NCBI RefSeq assembly: GCF_016741875.1
Contig: NZ_JAERRF010000001.1
Location: 482,981-546,980 of the forward strand
DNA: 64,000 nt
Source: Streptomyces coffeae
GTDB taxonomy: Bacteria; Actinomycetota; Actinomycetes; Streptomycetales; Streptomycetaceae
Direction of reading: 5' to 3'
Positions 51,067 to 58,748 of the stretch are shown here, in pieces (positions within the stretch are counted from its first letter, which is position 1; each line of letters starts with the position of its first letter). The position numbers and the translations under genes were made by a program. A model generated the notes under the pieces. It searched no databases, was not told the DNA's origin, and saw nothing but the letters and a program-made list of their open reading frames with translations.

Positions 51067-51428
51067 GCCAGGTTGAGGGCGTGCTCCTTCAGGAAAGCCC
51101 CCGCATGGGCTGCTGCGGCCTTCTCCTTCGTCGCGTACCAGGTGTCGGCGTCGGCCGCCCCATGCGTTCCGTCCGCGCCTGTGCCGGTCCACCGCCAGCC
51201 GCAGGATGAGGGCTCCTGCGTCAGTTCGGCCGTCCCGCCGCTCAGCTCGAGTGCGCCGCTCGTCCGCGCCGCTGTGGCCGCCGGGCGGCTGACGGCTGCG
51301 GGCCACTTCTTGCGGGCGCCTTGCCGGGTGATGCCCCACACGGCGCCCATCTGTTCGTAGCTCGCGCCGTAGGACCCGACGGTGCCTGGCCGGGTCTTCG
51401 AGGTTGAGCGGTGCGTCGTGTTGAGAGC
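51063..51428 (-). pseudogene. Remnant of an HTH-domain protein
   Basis: The reading frame from about 51428 to 51063 contains SYGASYEQMGAVWGITRQGARKKW, which reads like a helix-turn-helix of small actinobacterial DNA-binding proteins. An in-frame stop (TAA) lies 35 codons before the first ATG (51350), and no start precedes the helix. The residual open frame from ATG 51350 is 95 codons, with a Trp/Tyr-containing tail (TWYATKEKAAAAHAGAFLKEH). It looks like the 3' end of a gene whose 5' part is gone. Confidence 0.45.
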
Positions 51429-51809
51429 GCCGACCGCTCGTTACGGCATGGTGTGGTGGGTACCGGCCCTGCGCGCAGAGCGCCCGTGGACCGGGTGGAC
51501 ACGTGCGGACAGCACTGGACAGGCCCCGCCTCTGTCGGGCCTGGAATGTGGACACCATCTGACACGAGTCTGTGCGCCATGAACGTTGCACGCACGCGGA
51601 CGGATCAGGCAGCGCGCCGATCCCCTCGGCCGGGAGCGGCCCTGCCGCTCACCTGGGCCGCTGAAGCCCGCGCCTGGCCGAACCCGGCACCGCCGGCGTC
51701 GGGAAAGTCGTCCTGACACTCTGCCCCTGACACGCGCCATCCCCGGGATGCCGTCCACCCCCGGTCGCGTCCGCACGTGCATCACCACCACACCCGAAGG
51801 AGCATCACC
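51429..51809. other. Gene-free stretch
   Basis: I find no supported gene here. Short open frames on both strands are low-complexity and lack ribosome sites. The last 35 bases hold the ribosome site of the next gene. Confidence 0.5.
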
Positions 51810-52319
51810 GTGACGTCCCGCCTGCCCCGTGCCGTGACCATGCTGACCGCCGCCGCGGCCCTGTGTGCCACCGCCACCACCACCGCCCACGCCGCGCAGG
51901 ACGCCGAACGGCGCCCGCCGAGGATCGTCAACGAGTGGGCGCGCGCCTGGAACGGCACCGACCCCCAGGCGCTCGGCGCCCTGTTCACCACCGACGGCAC
52001 CTACACCGACGAGGGCTTGGGCGTCGCCTTCCATGGCCGCCAGGAGATCTCCGGGTGGAAGGCCCGCGCCGACAACACCATCGACAACGTCCACGTCACC
52101 GTGCGCGCCACCCACCGCGACGGCGACCGCATCACCGTCAAGGCCATCTACGCGGGCCACCTCAAGGGCGCGCCCAAGCCGTTCGCCGTGCCGATGACCA
52201 CCCTCCTCGACCTCGACAAGAACCACTGCCTGATCACCTCCGACGAGGACCGCTACAGCCTCGCCACGGTCCTCTCCCAGTCCGGCCTGCCCGCCGACTG
52301 GACCCCGCCCACCGACTGA
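51810..52319 (+). CDS. Secreted SnoaL/SgcJ-like NTF2-fold protein
   Basis: A 169-residue exported protein: signal peptide MTSRLPRAVTMLTAAAALC to TAHA, then one NTF2-like domain of about 125 residues (IVNEWARAWNGTDPQALGALFTTDGTYTDEGLGVAFHGRQEISGW, VHVTVRATHRDGDRITVKAIYAG). SnoaL-like domains form small cones that bind hydrophobic ligands and often act as cyclases or isomerases; a secreted one of unknown ligand is seen here. The GTG at 51810 has AAGGAG eight bases upstream. Confidence 0.78.
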   Translation: MTSRLPRAVTMLTAAAALCATATTTAHAAQDAERRPPRIVNEWARAWNGTDPQALGALFTTDGTYTDEGLGVAFHGRQEISGWKARADNTIDNVHVTVRATHRDGDRITVKAIYAGHLKGAPKPFAVPMTTLLDLDKNHCLITSDEDRYSLATVLSQSGLPADWTPPTD

Positions 52320-52339
52320 CCGGCCGCCAGAGCACACAG

Positions 52340-52463
52340 GGTCAACCGGTAACAGGACGACGGTCCGCGTAACCGCCAGGCGGTACGCGGGCCGTCTGCC
52401 GTCGGCCACGGCAAGCGACACACTGCCCAGGGTCTCGATCCGGTGATCAATCGTCGTGGTCAT
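52340..52463 (-). pseudogene. Broken gene start with strong ribosome site
   Basis: An ATG at 52463 is preceded by GAAGGAG with seven-base spacing. It opens a plausible reading frame of about 38 codons (MTTTIDHRIETLGSVSLAV, then ADGRRPAYRLAVTRTVVLL). The frame then runs antisense through the SnoaL-like gene with no sensible protein. It looks like the 5' end of a gene cut off by a deletion, and it contains a TTA codon. The family is not recognised. Confidence 0.4.
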
Positions 52464-52585
52464 CAGGTGACTCCTTCTGTCAAGGGTCAGGAGACACGAC
52501 GTCACTCAGCGTCAGCCGTCGCAGATCAGAGCGGCACCGGGCGCGGGCGGGGCGGCAGCGTGCCGACACAACGACGGCCGGGTCT

Positions 52586-53830
52586 TTACGCGCTGAGCAG
52601 ATGCCCGTGATCGTGAAGCAGGTTGCCCACCTCGGGTACTTCCTCGAAATCCTGGAGCCTCCGGAGTACGTCACGGGCCCGCGATGCGGTTCGGTCGCTC
52701 GCTATGTCGACGGACGCGGAGATGACGCGTCGGGCTTCCCTGGCTGCTTGCTCCGGCTCGTTGGCGTCGGCAAGCGCGACGGCGAGCCATGAGCGGTACA
52801 AGGCGACTTCGCGCGCGTGCGTGGCGTCGTACCGTCTGAGAACGTCGGTCAGCAGCGGAACTGCGCGCAACGGGCGGTGAAGCTCGGTGAAGACCCGGGC
52901 ATCCATCACCTCCAGCTCTTCTCTGCTCACCCAATACGCCCACTGAGGCGCCTCATCGTCGTCGGCTTCGGTCAGCGTGTCGTGCGCCTGCCCGAGCGCC
53001 TGCATGGCGGGCTGCGCCTCTTGGGCCCGGGTGTGTGCCCACGCCACACGGTCGAAGAACAGCGCACGCGTCTTGGGCGGGGCGCCCGGCCCGGCTTCCT
53101 CCAGAGCGGCGCGAGCGAGATCGAGGCCCGCGCGCTCTTGTCCGGTGTTGCTGAGTTGGTAGGCGAGGCTCCCCGCGAGGTTCGCGACCAACGGGCCGTC
53201 ACCCGCCTGGCGCGCTGCTTCGATCCCTATGCGGTACGCACGTTCGGCCTGCTCGTGTCGCCCGGCATCGCTGGCGATCCAACCGGCGATCTGGGCCAGT
53301 TCACCAACCTGGGTCAGGAGCGCGCTGCCGACTGCTTCCGTGTGCGTGCTCTCGTGGTACAGCCGAATCGCTTTGCTCAGTTCCCGGAACGCGGGCGCCA
53401 TAAGGTCGCCCCCGGCCAGTACGTCGTCAGCAAGCCGGAGGCCGTGCACGCGGGCGGCGAGGCTCGCCACTTCGCCGCTGCCGATGCGGCGGCCCGTCCG
53501 CGTGGCGTGTGGGGTGAGCGAGTCGCCCGGCGGGATCAGCTCAGAGAGGACCACGGCGGCCCCGAACGGTGGCCCCTCCAACTCGCCCCGGGCGTAAGCA
53601 GCAGCCCGCTCCAGTTCCCCGACAGGAACCCCCAGGACCTCCGCGATGAACAGGAGCCAGGATTCCGGGATGCGCTCTCCGCGCTCCCAGCGGGAAACCT
53701 CGTTCCGCGTGAGTGAATGTGTGCCCGAGACGGCGCACAGCATGGCGGCAAGCTGCCGCTGACTCTTATGGGCATCGCGCCGCAGACGTGCCAAGTACGC
53801 GCCGAAGTGCCGTCGCCGTTCCTCCGTCAT
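52586..53830 (-). CDS. HTH regulator with TPR-like C-terminal domain
   Basis: A 414-residue protein: XRE helix-turn-helix at residues about 8-75 (YLARLRRDAHKSQRQLAAMLCAVSGTHSLTRNEVSRWERGERIP), then about 300 helical residues that read as TPR-like repeats (ASDAGRHEQAERAYRIGIEAARQAGDGPLVANLAGSLAYQLSNTGQ). The ATG at 53830 has GAGAGGGGG seven bases upstream. HTH-TPR proteins include peptide-responsive RRNPP regulators and NsdA-type developmental repressors. It is divergent from a four-gene small-protein operon with 168 bp between starts, which it probably controls. Confidence 0.78.
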   Translation of the reverse strand: MTEERRRHFGAYLARLRRDAHKSQRQLAAMLCAVSGTHSLTRNEVSRWERGERIPESWLLFIAEVLGVPVGELERAAAYARGELEGPPFGAAVVLSELIPPGDSLTPHATRTGRRIGSGEVASLAARVHGLRLADDVLAGGDLMAPAFRELSKAIRLYHESTHTEAVGSALLTQVGELAQIAGWIASDAGRHEQAERAYRIGIEAARQAGDGPLVANLAGSLAYQLSNTGQERAGLDLARAALEEAGPGAPPKTRALFFDRVAWAHTRAQEAQPAMQALGQAHDTLTEADDDEAPQWAYWVSREELEVMDARVFTELHRPLRAVPLLTDVLRRYDATHAREVALYRSWLAVALADANEPEQAAREARRVISASVDIASDRTASRARDVLRRLQDFEEVPEVGNLLHDHGHLLSA

Positions 53831-53998
53831 CCGCTGGCCCCCTCTCCACTCCAGTGTGGCCCCTCCCTGGCCCCCTACGCGGCTCCTCTCCCAGGTCCAA
53901 CCCGAACGATTCGATGGAGCTTCCGCCCACAACAGACCCCCGCGACCGTGCGACCGGCCCGGGGGCATGGCCCCTCAACCCCTGGGAGGTTGATGAAC

Positions 53999-54340
53999 AT
54001 GGCCCACGCTATCGCGTGGATCTTCGAAGCGCTGCTACGGCTGTGGTTGCCGTCGTCCGGTCGTCATCGTGCGGCCGACACTGCCGACGGCCGCCCCGCA
54101 GTGCAGCACCAGAACACACCGACGATGCGCACGGCGCAGGTTCCCGACGTGCCCGCGTGGCCCATGGTGGCGGAGTGTGTGAACGGCTCCACCGTTCAGT
54201 TCCGCCCGATCTCAGGTCCGCCGGACGGCCACGGGGCGGACATGGTCAGGCCCCACGTCGTCGCACACGAACAGCGGCAAAAGAGCCGCCCACGAGTGGA
54301 GTTGCTGTGTGCGCCGCACGGGATGGTGGTGATCCGGTGA
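53999..54340 (+). CDS. Small protein with hydrophobic N-terminus, first of four-gene cassette
   Basis: A 113-residue protein with an amphipathic or membrane-like N terminus (MAHAIAWIFEALLRLWLP, then SSGRHR), a variable middle and a conserved-looking end (VELLCAPHGMVVIR). The ATG at 53999 has GGGAGG nine bases upstream; ATG 53993 is the alternative. The stop overlaps the GTG of the next gene. The family is not recognised, although N termini of the LLRLxLPxxGRHR type seem to recur in Streptomyces small proteins next to HTH genes. Confidence 0.6.
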   Translation: MAHAIAWIFEALLRLWLPSSGRHRAADTADGRPAVQHQNTPTMRTAQVPDVPAWPMVAECVNGSTVQFRPISGPPDGHGADMVRPHVVAHEQRQKSRPRVELLCAPHGMVVIR

Positions 54341-54657
54341 CCGCCGACGGGCGGACCACACTCGTCCTCTCCCCCTGGTGCGCTCTGTGCGCCACCCCCG
54401 GCGACTTCGGGCCCCACAACCCCGCCGTGCCGCGTTCGGGCCTGTGCCCCGCGTGTATCGCGGCCGGAAAGCCCACCCGCGAAGGTCTGGAACACGCGGT
54501 CGTGATCGTCGCTGGACAGACCCTCGCAGGAGCCGAAGCCCTCGACCTGGCCGCCGCCACCCCGGAAGAACTGGCCTACCACCTCGGCGCGGTGAAACGG
54601 AGCCTGCGCAGCCTGCTCCAGCTCCTCGCGCCGGTCAAGGGAGAGGGAGGCCGCTGA
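54337..54657 (+). CDS. Small double-CxxC (zinc-ribbon-like) protein
   Basis: A 106-residue protein with two knuckles, CALCATPGDFG and GLCPACIAAGK, separated by about 21 residues, which should bind one zinc. The second half is a helical segment (LDLAAATPEELAYHLGAVKRSLRSLLQLLAP). The GTG overlaps the preceding stop by 4 bp, so the two are translated as a coupled pair. Function is unknown. Confidence 0.65.
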   Translation: MTADGRTTLVLSPWCALCATPGDFGPHNPAVPRSGLCPACIAAGKPTREGLEHAVVIVAGQTLAGAEALDLAAATPEELAYHLGAVKRSLRSLLQLLAPVKGEGGR

Positions 54658-54875
54658 TGGCCGCCGATAGCCAGCCCGGTCGGGACGAGCGGCCGAAGAT
54701 GACGATGCGCGTCTACACCATGGCGCACGATGGGATCGTCACCGCCCGCCGCGCGATCGTGGCCGTCCTCGCCGGGGAGAGCAGCGACGCTTACTCATTG
54801 GGACAGGCATGGCCGCCGTGCCAGTGCCCCCGCCACCGCGACCACAACAACTCCGAACGCTTCAAGCGGTCCTGA
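54657..54875 (+). CDS. Small protein of the HTH-TPR cassette
   Basis: A 72-residue protein whose ATG overlaps the upstream stop by one base and has GAGGGAGG upstream. It has MRVYTMAHDGIVTARRAIVAVLAG and a C-terminal CQCPRHRDHNN that could bind metal with Cys-x-Cys and His. A terminator-like hairpin follows after 28 bp. The family is not recognised. Confidence 0.55.
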   Translation: MAADSQPGRDERPKMTMRVYTMAHDGIVTARRAIVAVLAGESSDAYSLGQAWPPCQCPRHRDHNNSERFKRS

Positions 54876-54903
54876 GGCGGCCGTCCGCCCCGAGCCTCTT
54901 GCC

Positions 54904-54938
54904 CCGGGGCCCGGGGCCGGATGGCCCCCGGGCCCCGG
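54904..54938 (+). terminator. Hairpin, 13-bp perfect stem
   Basis: Bases 54904-54916 and 54926-54938 are exact complements around a 9-nt loop, between the third and fourth small genes of the cassette. It may end or attenuate the transcript. Confidence 0.7.
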
Positions 54939-55023
54939 TCGCTGAGCTCCCCCGTGGCAGATGGCCGGAGCCACCCCCGAACACCCCCCGCCACCACGAA
55001 CGACCGAACGGAATACCACCCCT

Positions 55024-55248
55024 GTGATCTCACACATCACCATCGACCGGCACGACGCCCGCTACGACCATCACGCCGAACAAGCCGTCTTGCCTGTGAC
55101 CGTCCACCACCGCGACGGCCATACCGAACCCACCCGCCTCGTCATGAAGCCCGGACAAGTCGAGCTGTACATGGTCCAGCTTGAACAGATCATCCACACC
55201 CGCGCCGAAGAACGGAAACAGGACCGGGAAGCGACCGGGTGCCTATAA
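55024..55248 (+). CDS. Small protein of unknown function
   Basis: A 74-residue protein starting at GTG: ISHITIDRHDARYDHHAEQAV, then a beta-like part and a charged helical C terminus (VQLEQIIHTRAEERKQDREA). It lies beyond a hairpin from the other cassette genes and may have its own transcript. A terminator follows its stop by 17 bp. No clear ribosome site is seen. Confidence 0.5.
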   Translation: MISHITIDRHDARYDHHAEQAVLPVTVHHRDGHTEPTRLVMKPGQVELYMVQLEQIIHTRAEERKQDREATGCL

Positions 55249-55265
55249 GCACCTCACTCTGGCGT

Positions 55266-55289
55266 GGGCGGCCGCTGGGGCGGCCGCCC
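55266..55289. terminator. Terminator between convergent genes
   Basis: GGGCGGCCGC and its exact complement form a 10-bp stem with a 4-nt loop, followed by TT. It lies between the small-protein gene and the converging phosphomutase gene. Confidence 0.75.
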
Positions 55290-55321
55290 TTGGCTGTGGT
55301 CAGAGTTCGTTGAGTTCGTTG

Positions 55322-57016
55322 TCAGATGCCCGCCGCTGTCGCGAGGTCCGTTTTGAGTGACGCCAGCGCCGTCTCGGCCGTCGTACGGGCCGTGTCCAGG
55401 GCGTCCGCGCCCGGGACGTCCACGACCACCTCCAGGTAGCACTTCAGCTTCGGCTCGGTGCCGCTCGGCCGGACGATCACCCGGGCCGAGCGGATCGTTC
55501 CGTTCCCGGCCAGGTAGTAGCGCAGACCGTCCGTCGGCGGCAGCGTCTCCGTGCCCCGGGACAGATCGTCCGCCGCGGTCACGGCCAGGCCCGCCAGCTC
55601 GGTCGGCGGCTGTTCGCGCAGTCGCTTCATCGCCGTGCCGATCAGGGAGAGGTCCTCCACGCGCGCCGACAGCTGGTCGGTCGCGTGCAGACCGTGCGCG
55701 AGCGCGATGTCGTCCAGAAGGTCGGAGAGGGTGCGGCCCTGCTCCTTCAGCTCCGACGTCAGCTCCGCGATCAGCAGCGCGGCCGTGATGCCGTCCTTGT
55801 CGCGGACGCCGTCCGGGTCCACGCAGTAGCCGAGCGCCTCTTCGAAGGCGTAGCGCAGCCCGTCCACGCGCGCGAGCCACTTGAAGCCGGTCAGCGTCTC
55901 GGCGTACGGCAGGTCCGCGGCGGCCGCGATCCGGGCGAGGAGGGAGGAGGAGACGATCGTCGTCGCGAAGGTGCCGCGGGCGCGCTTGTGTACCAGGTGC
56001 GTGGCGAGCAGCGCGCCGACCTCGTCGCCGCGCAGCATCCGCCAGTCCCCGGCGGGGGTCGGTACGGCCACCGCGCAGCGGTCGGCGTCGGGGTCGTTGG
56101 CGATGACGATGTCGACCGCGTCGGGGCCGGAGGCGGGGTCGGTGGCGGCGCCGAGCTCGCGGGCCGTGGCGAACGCCAGGTCCATCGCGCCCGGCTCCTC
56201 CGGGTTCGGGAACGCGACGGTCGGGAACGCCGGGTCGGGGTCGGCCTGTGCGGCGACGACGACCGGGGCCGGGAAGCCCGCGCGGGCGAAGGCGGCGGTG
56301 AGGGTGTCGCGGCCGACGCCGTGCATCGGGGTGTAGACGATGCGGGCGGTGCGGGGGGTGGCGGGGGTGAGGACGGCCTCGGCGCGGGTGAGGTACGCGT
56401 CCAGGACGTCGTCGTCCAGCGTCTCCCAGCCGGTGTCCGGGCGTGGGACGTCGTCGAGGCTGCCGATCGCGGCGATCTCGGCGGCGATGTCGGCGTCGGC
56501 GGGCGGAACGATCTGGGAGCCGTCGCCGAGGTAGACCTTGTAGCCGTTGTCGCGGGGCGGGTTGTGGCTCGCGGTGACCTCGATGCCCGCGACGGCGCCG
56601 AGGTGGCGGATGGCGAAGGCCAGGACGGGGGTGGGGAGGGGGCGGGGGAGCAGGGCGGCGCGGAAGCCGGCGCCGGTCATGACGGCGGCGGTGTCGCGGG
56701 CGAAGTCGGCGCTCTTGTAGCGGGCGTCGTAGCCGATGACAACGAGTGGAGCGGCTTCGCCGGCTGTCTTCTGGTGCGTGAGGTACGCGGCGAGGCCCGC
56801 GGCGGCGCGGATGACAACGGTGCGGTTCATGCGCATGGGGCCCGCGCCGAGTTCACCGCGGAGGCCGGCGGTGCCGAACTGGAGGGTGCCGGAGAAGCGG
56901 TCGGCGATCTCGTCGAGTGCCTCGGCGCGCAGGAGTTCGCTGAGCTCGGCGCGGGTGTCGGGGTCGGGGTCCTCGGCGAGCCACGTGCGGGCCTGGGCGA
57001 TGAGGTCGGGCTCCAT
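55322..57016 (-). CDS. Phosphohexomutase-family enzyme (phosphomannomutase/phosphopentomutase)
   Basis: A 564-residue alpha-D-phosphohexomutase: FGTAGLRGELGAGPMRMN, the phosphoserine loop VTASHNPPRDNGYKVY, the Mg loop NDPDADRCAV, the sugar-specificity loop FEEALGYCVD and the phosphate loop RPSGTEPKLKCYLE. The ATG has AGGAGACCTC in front. The long form with an N-terminal extension of about 45 residues is the PGM2-like type. In animals that type includes phosphopentomutase. It sits between deoC and the purine phosphorylase gene with no other phosphopentomutase in the window. It may therefore convert (deoxy)ribose-1-phosphate to the 5-phosphate. Confidence 0.87.
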   Translation of the reverse strand: MEPDLIAQARTWLAEDPDPDTRAELSELLRAEALDEIADRFSGTLQFGTAGLRGELGAGPMRMNRTVVIRAAAGLAAYLTHQKTAGEAAPLVVIGYDARYKSADFARDTAAVMTGAGFRAALLPRPLPTPVLAFAIRHLGAVAGIEVTASHNPPRDNGYKVYLGDGSQIVPPADADIAAEIAAIGSLDDVPRPDTGWETLDDDVLDAYLTRAEAVLTPATPRTARIVYTPMHGVGRDTLTAAFARAGFPAPVVVAAQADPDPAFPTVAFPNPEEPGAMDLAFATARELGAATDPASGPDAVDIVIANDPDADRCAVAVPTPAGDWRMLRGDEVGALLATHLVHKRARGTFATTIVSSSLLARIAAAADLPYAETLTGFKWLARVDGLRYAFEEALGYCVDPDGVRDKDGITAALLIAELTSELKEQGRTLSDLLDDIALAHGLHATDQLSARVEDLSLIGTAMKRLREQPPTELAGLAVTAADDLSRGTETLPPTDGLRYYLAGNGTIRSARVIVRPSGTEPKLKCYLEVVVDVPGADALDTARTTAETALASLKTDLATAAGI

Positions 57017-57050
57017 GAGGTCTCCTGGGGGTGGCTGGGTGTGGGGTTGT

Positions 57051-57091
57051 GGTGGGTGCGCGGTGGGTTAGCGGTGGGTGCGCGGTGGGTT
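57051..57091. repeat. Two 19-bp direct repeats upstream of the phosphomutase gene
   Basis: GGTGGGTGCGCGGTGGGTT occurs at 57051-57069 and 57073-57091, a 22-bp period, within 75 bp of the phosphomutase start. Confidence 0.8.
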
Positions 57092-57128
57092 CGTTGTCGG
57101 GTGCGGGTCCGGGGGCTCCGGGATGGGG

Positions 57129-57214
57129 CCTGGACCGTCTATTTTTGGCGCCGGTGCCCTCGGACGTTGTGCCGGCCGGAGATCGGCGCCACAAATAGCA
57201 CGAGAGCGTCCAGG
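57129..57214. repeat. 86-bp imperfect inverted repeat with AT-rich arms
   Basis: CTATTTTTGGCGCCG (57139-57153) pairs with CGGCGCCACAAATAG (57184-57198) at 14 of 15 positions. Outer arms CCTGGAC (57129-57135) and GTCCAGG (57208-57214) pair perfectly. The 30-nt loop is GC-rich. It could be a structured RNA, a small mobile-element footprint or a protein-binding element. Confidence 0.75.
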
Positions 57215-57825
57215 ACCCCACCCCTGCGCCCCCGTCCCCTCCCGCCTCGTCGGCGGCTGCCCCTCCGGTGGCCGGTGGGTCCGGGGCCCGGCGGGGCCGT
57301 CCGTCCGGGATGTGGAGGGGCGGTTGGCCTCCGTCCGGTCAGTGGTCCTCATCCTGATGGGCTTTCCGTCCTGAGCGCGCTGCCCCGGCGGTACGCGTGC
57401 CCCTCCGGCTGGTGGACCCTGTCCGGGGCGCAACCGCGTAGCTGTACCGGCGGTCGTGCCCCCCCGGGCCCGCAGGGCCTTGGCGTGCGTCGCCGGGACG
57501 GCCCCGGTGGGGCGCACTCGTTGGTGCCCCCGGCGGGGCATACCCCACGGGGACGTACCCCTGAGACAGATCGGACCGCGCGCCTTCGCGCTGTTCAGTT
57601 GGCTGATCCGTGAGTACCCGCCGGAGGCGGGCTGACGCCGGGCTGCGGGTCCCCGGTGGCGGCTGCGCCCTGTCGGCCCGCGAGAGGCGGCGGACCCGTC
57701 GGGCCCCGCCGGCCCCGGCCGTGGCTCCGCAGGTGCCCGCCGCTCCGGCCCCAGCCGCCCCGGCCGCGCCGGGGGTCACCCGGCCGAGGCCAGGTGACAC
57801 CCGTGCACGGCCCGGGGCCCGTGGT
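57215..57825. other. Gene-free GC-rich stretch
   Basis: About 610 bp with no supported gene on either strand. The long open frames are Pro/Arg/Gly-rich and lack starts with ribosome sites. Confidence 0.6.
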
Positions 57826-57841
57826 CCGGTCGCCCGACCGG
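57826..57841 (-). terminator. Short hairpin after the purine phosphorylase gene
   Basis: CCGGTCG and CGACCGG form a 7-bp stem with a 2-base centre, 5 bp past the stop of the phosphorylase gene. Confidence 0.45.
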
Positions 57842-57846
57842 CGAGG

Positions 57847-58668
57847 TCACACGCGGTCGAGGACCTTGGCCAGGAGGCTGCCCATACGGGCGGCGGAGTC
57901 GCGGCCCGCCTGGAGGACCTCCTCGTGGTTGAGGGGTTCGCCCGTCATGCCCGCCGCGAGGTTGGTGACCAGGGAGATGCCCAGGACCTCCGCGCCCGCC
58001 TCACGGGCGGCGATCGCCTCGAGGGTGGTGGACATGCCGACGAGGTCCGCGCCGATGGTGCGGGCCATGCGGATCTCGGCCGGGGTCTCGTAGTGCGGGC
58101 CGGGGAACTGCGCGTAGACGCCCTCTTCGAGGGTGGGGTCGATCTGCTGGCAGAGCGCGCGCAGCCGGGGGGAGTACAGGTCCGTGAGATCGACGAAGTT
58201 GGCGCCGACGATCGGGGAGGTGGCGGTGAGGTTGATGTGGTCGCTGATCAGTACGGGCTGGCCGGGGCGCATGCCCTCGCGGAGGCCGCCGCAGCCGTTG
58301 GTGAGGACGACGGTCTTGCAGCCGGCGGCGACGGCGGTGCGGACGCCGTGCGCGACGGCGGCGACACCGCGGCCCTCGTAGAAGTGTGTGCGGCCGAGGA
58401 AGACCAGAACCCGCTTGTTGTCGATCTTGTACGAGCGGATCGTGCCCGCGTGCCCCTCGACGGCGGGCGGCGGAAAGGCGGGCAGCTCGGTGACGGGGAA
58501 CTCGTGCTCCGGCGTTCCGAGTGCGTCGGTGGCGGGGACCCAGCCGGAGCCCAGGACCAGGGCGACGTCGTGGGTCTCCGCGCCGGTCAGCTCGCGCAGG
58601 CGCGCGGCGGCGGCGTCGGCGGCGGCGTGGGGGTCGCCCTGGCTGTCCCAAGTAACTGATGCGTTCAC
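57847..58668 (-). CDS. punA: Purine-nucleoside phosphorylase (trimeric type)
   Basis: A 273-residue NP-II family purine nucleoside phosphorylase that splits inosine and guanosine (and deoxy forms) to base and (deoxy)ribose-1-phosphate. Motifs: [17 protein letters not shown] (phosphate Ser), [81 protein letters not shown] (Glu and Met contacts to the base and ribose) and [11 protein letters not shown]. The GTG start is seven bases after a TACTCT hexamer, so the transcript is probably leaderless. The CTACGCGCGTAG palindrome lies just upstream. Confidence 0.93.
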   Translation of the reverse strand: MNASVTWDSQGDPHAAADAAAARLRELTGAETHDVALVLGSGWVPATDALGTPEHEFPVTELPAFPPPAVEGHAGTIRSYKIDNKRVLVFLGRTHFYEGRGVAAVAHGVRTAVAAGCKTVVLTNGCGGLREGMRPGQPVLISDHINLTATSPIVGANFVDLTDLYSPRLRALCQQIDPTLEEGVYAQFPGPHYETPAEIRMARTIGADLVGMSTTLEAIAAREAGAEVLGISLVTNLAAGMTGEPLNHEEVLQAGRDSAARMGSLLAKVLDRV

Positions 58669-58675
58669 GCGGTCG

Positions 58676-58705
58676 AGAGTAGCCGCTTACTGCCTACGCG
58701 CGTAG
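58676..58705 (-). promoter_or_regulatory. Perfect CTACGCGCGTAG operator and leaderless -10 box of the purine phosphorylase gene
   Basis: The palindrome is at 58694-58705. On the minus strand a TACTCT -10 hexamer (58676-58681) follows it and ends seven bases before the GTG. The operator therefore covers the upper spacer and -35 region. Confidence 0.7.
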
Positions 58706-58748
58706 ACGTAATCGGCCGCGGTGTTCGGATTGTGATTCGCGCGCCCGG

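Noticed and set aside
57260..57800. Plus- and minus-strand frames in the region before the purine phosphorylase stop
   Set aside because: They are Pro/Arg/Gly-rich, lack ribosome sites and have no recognisable domain.
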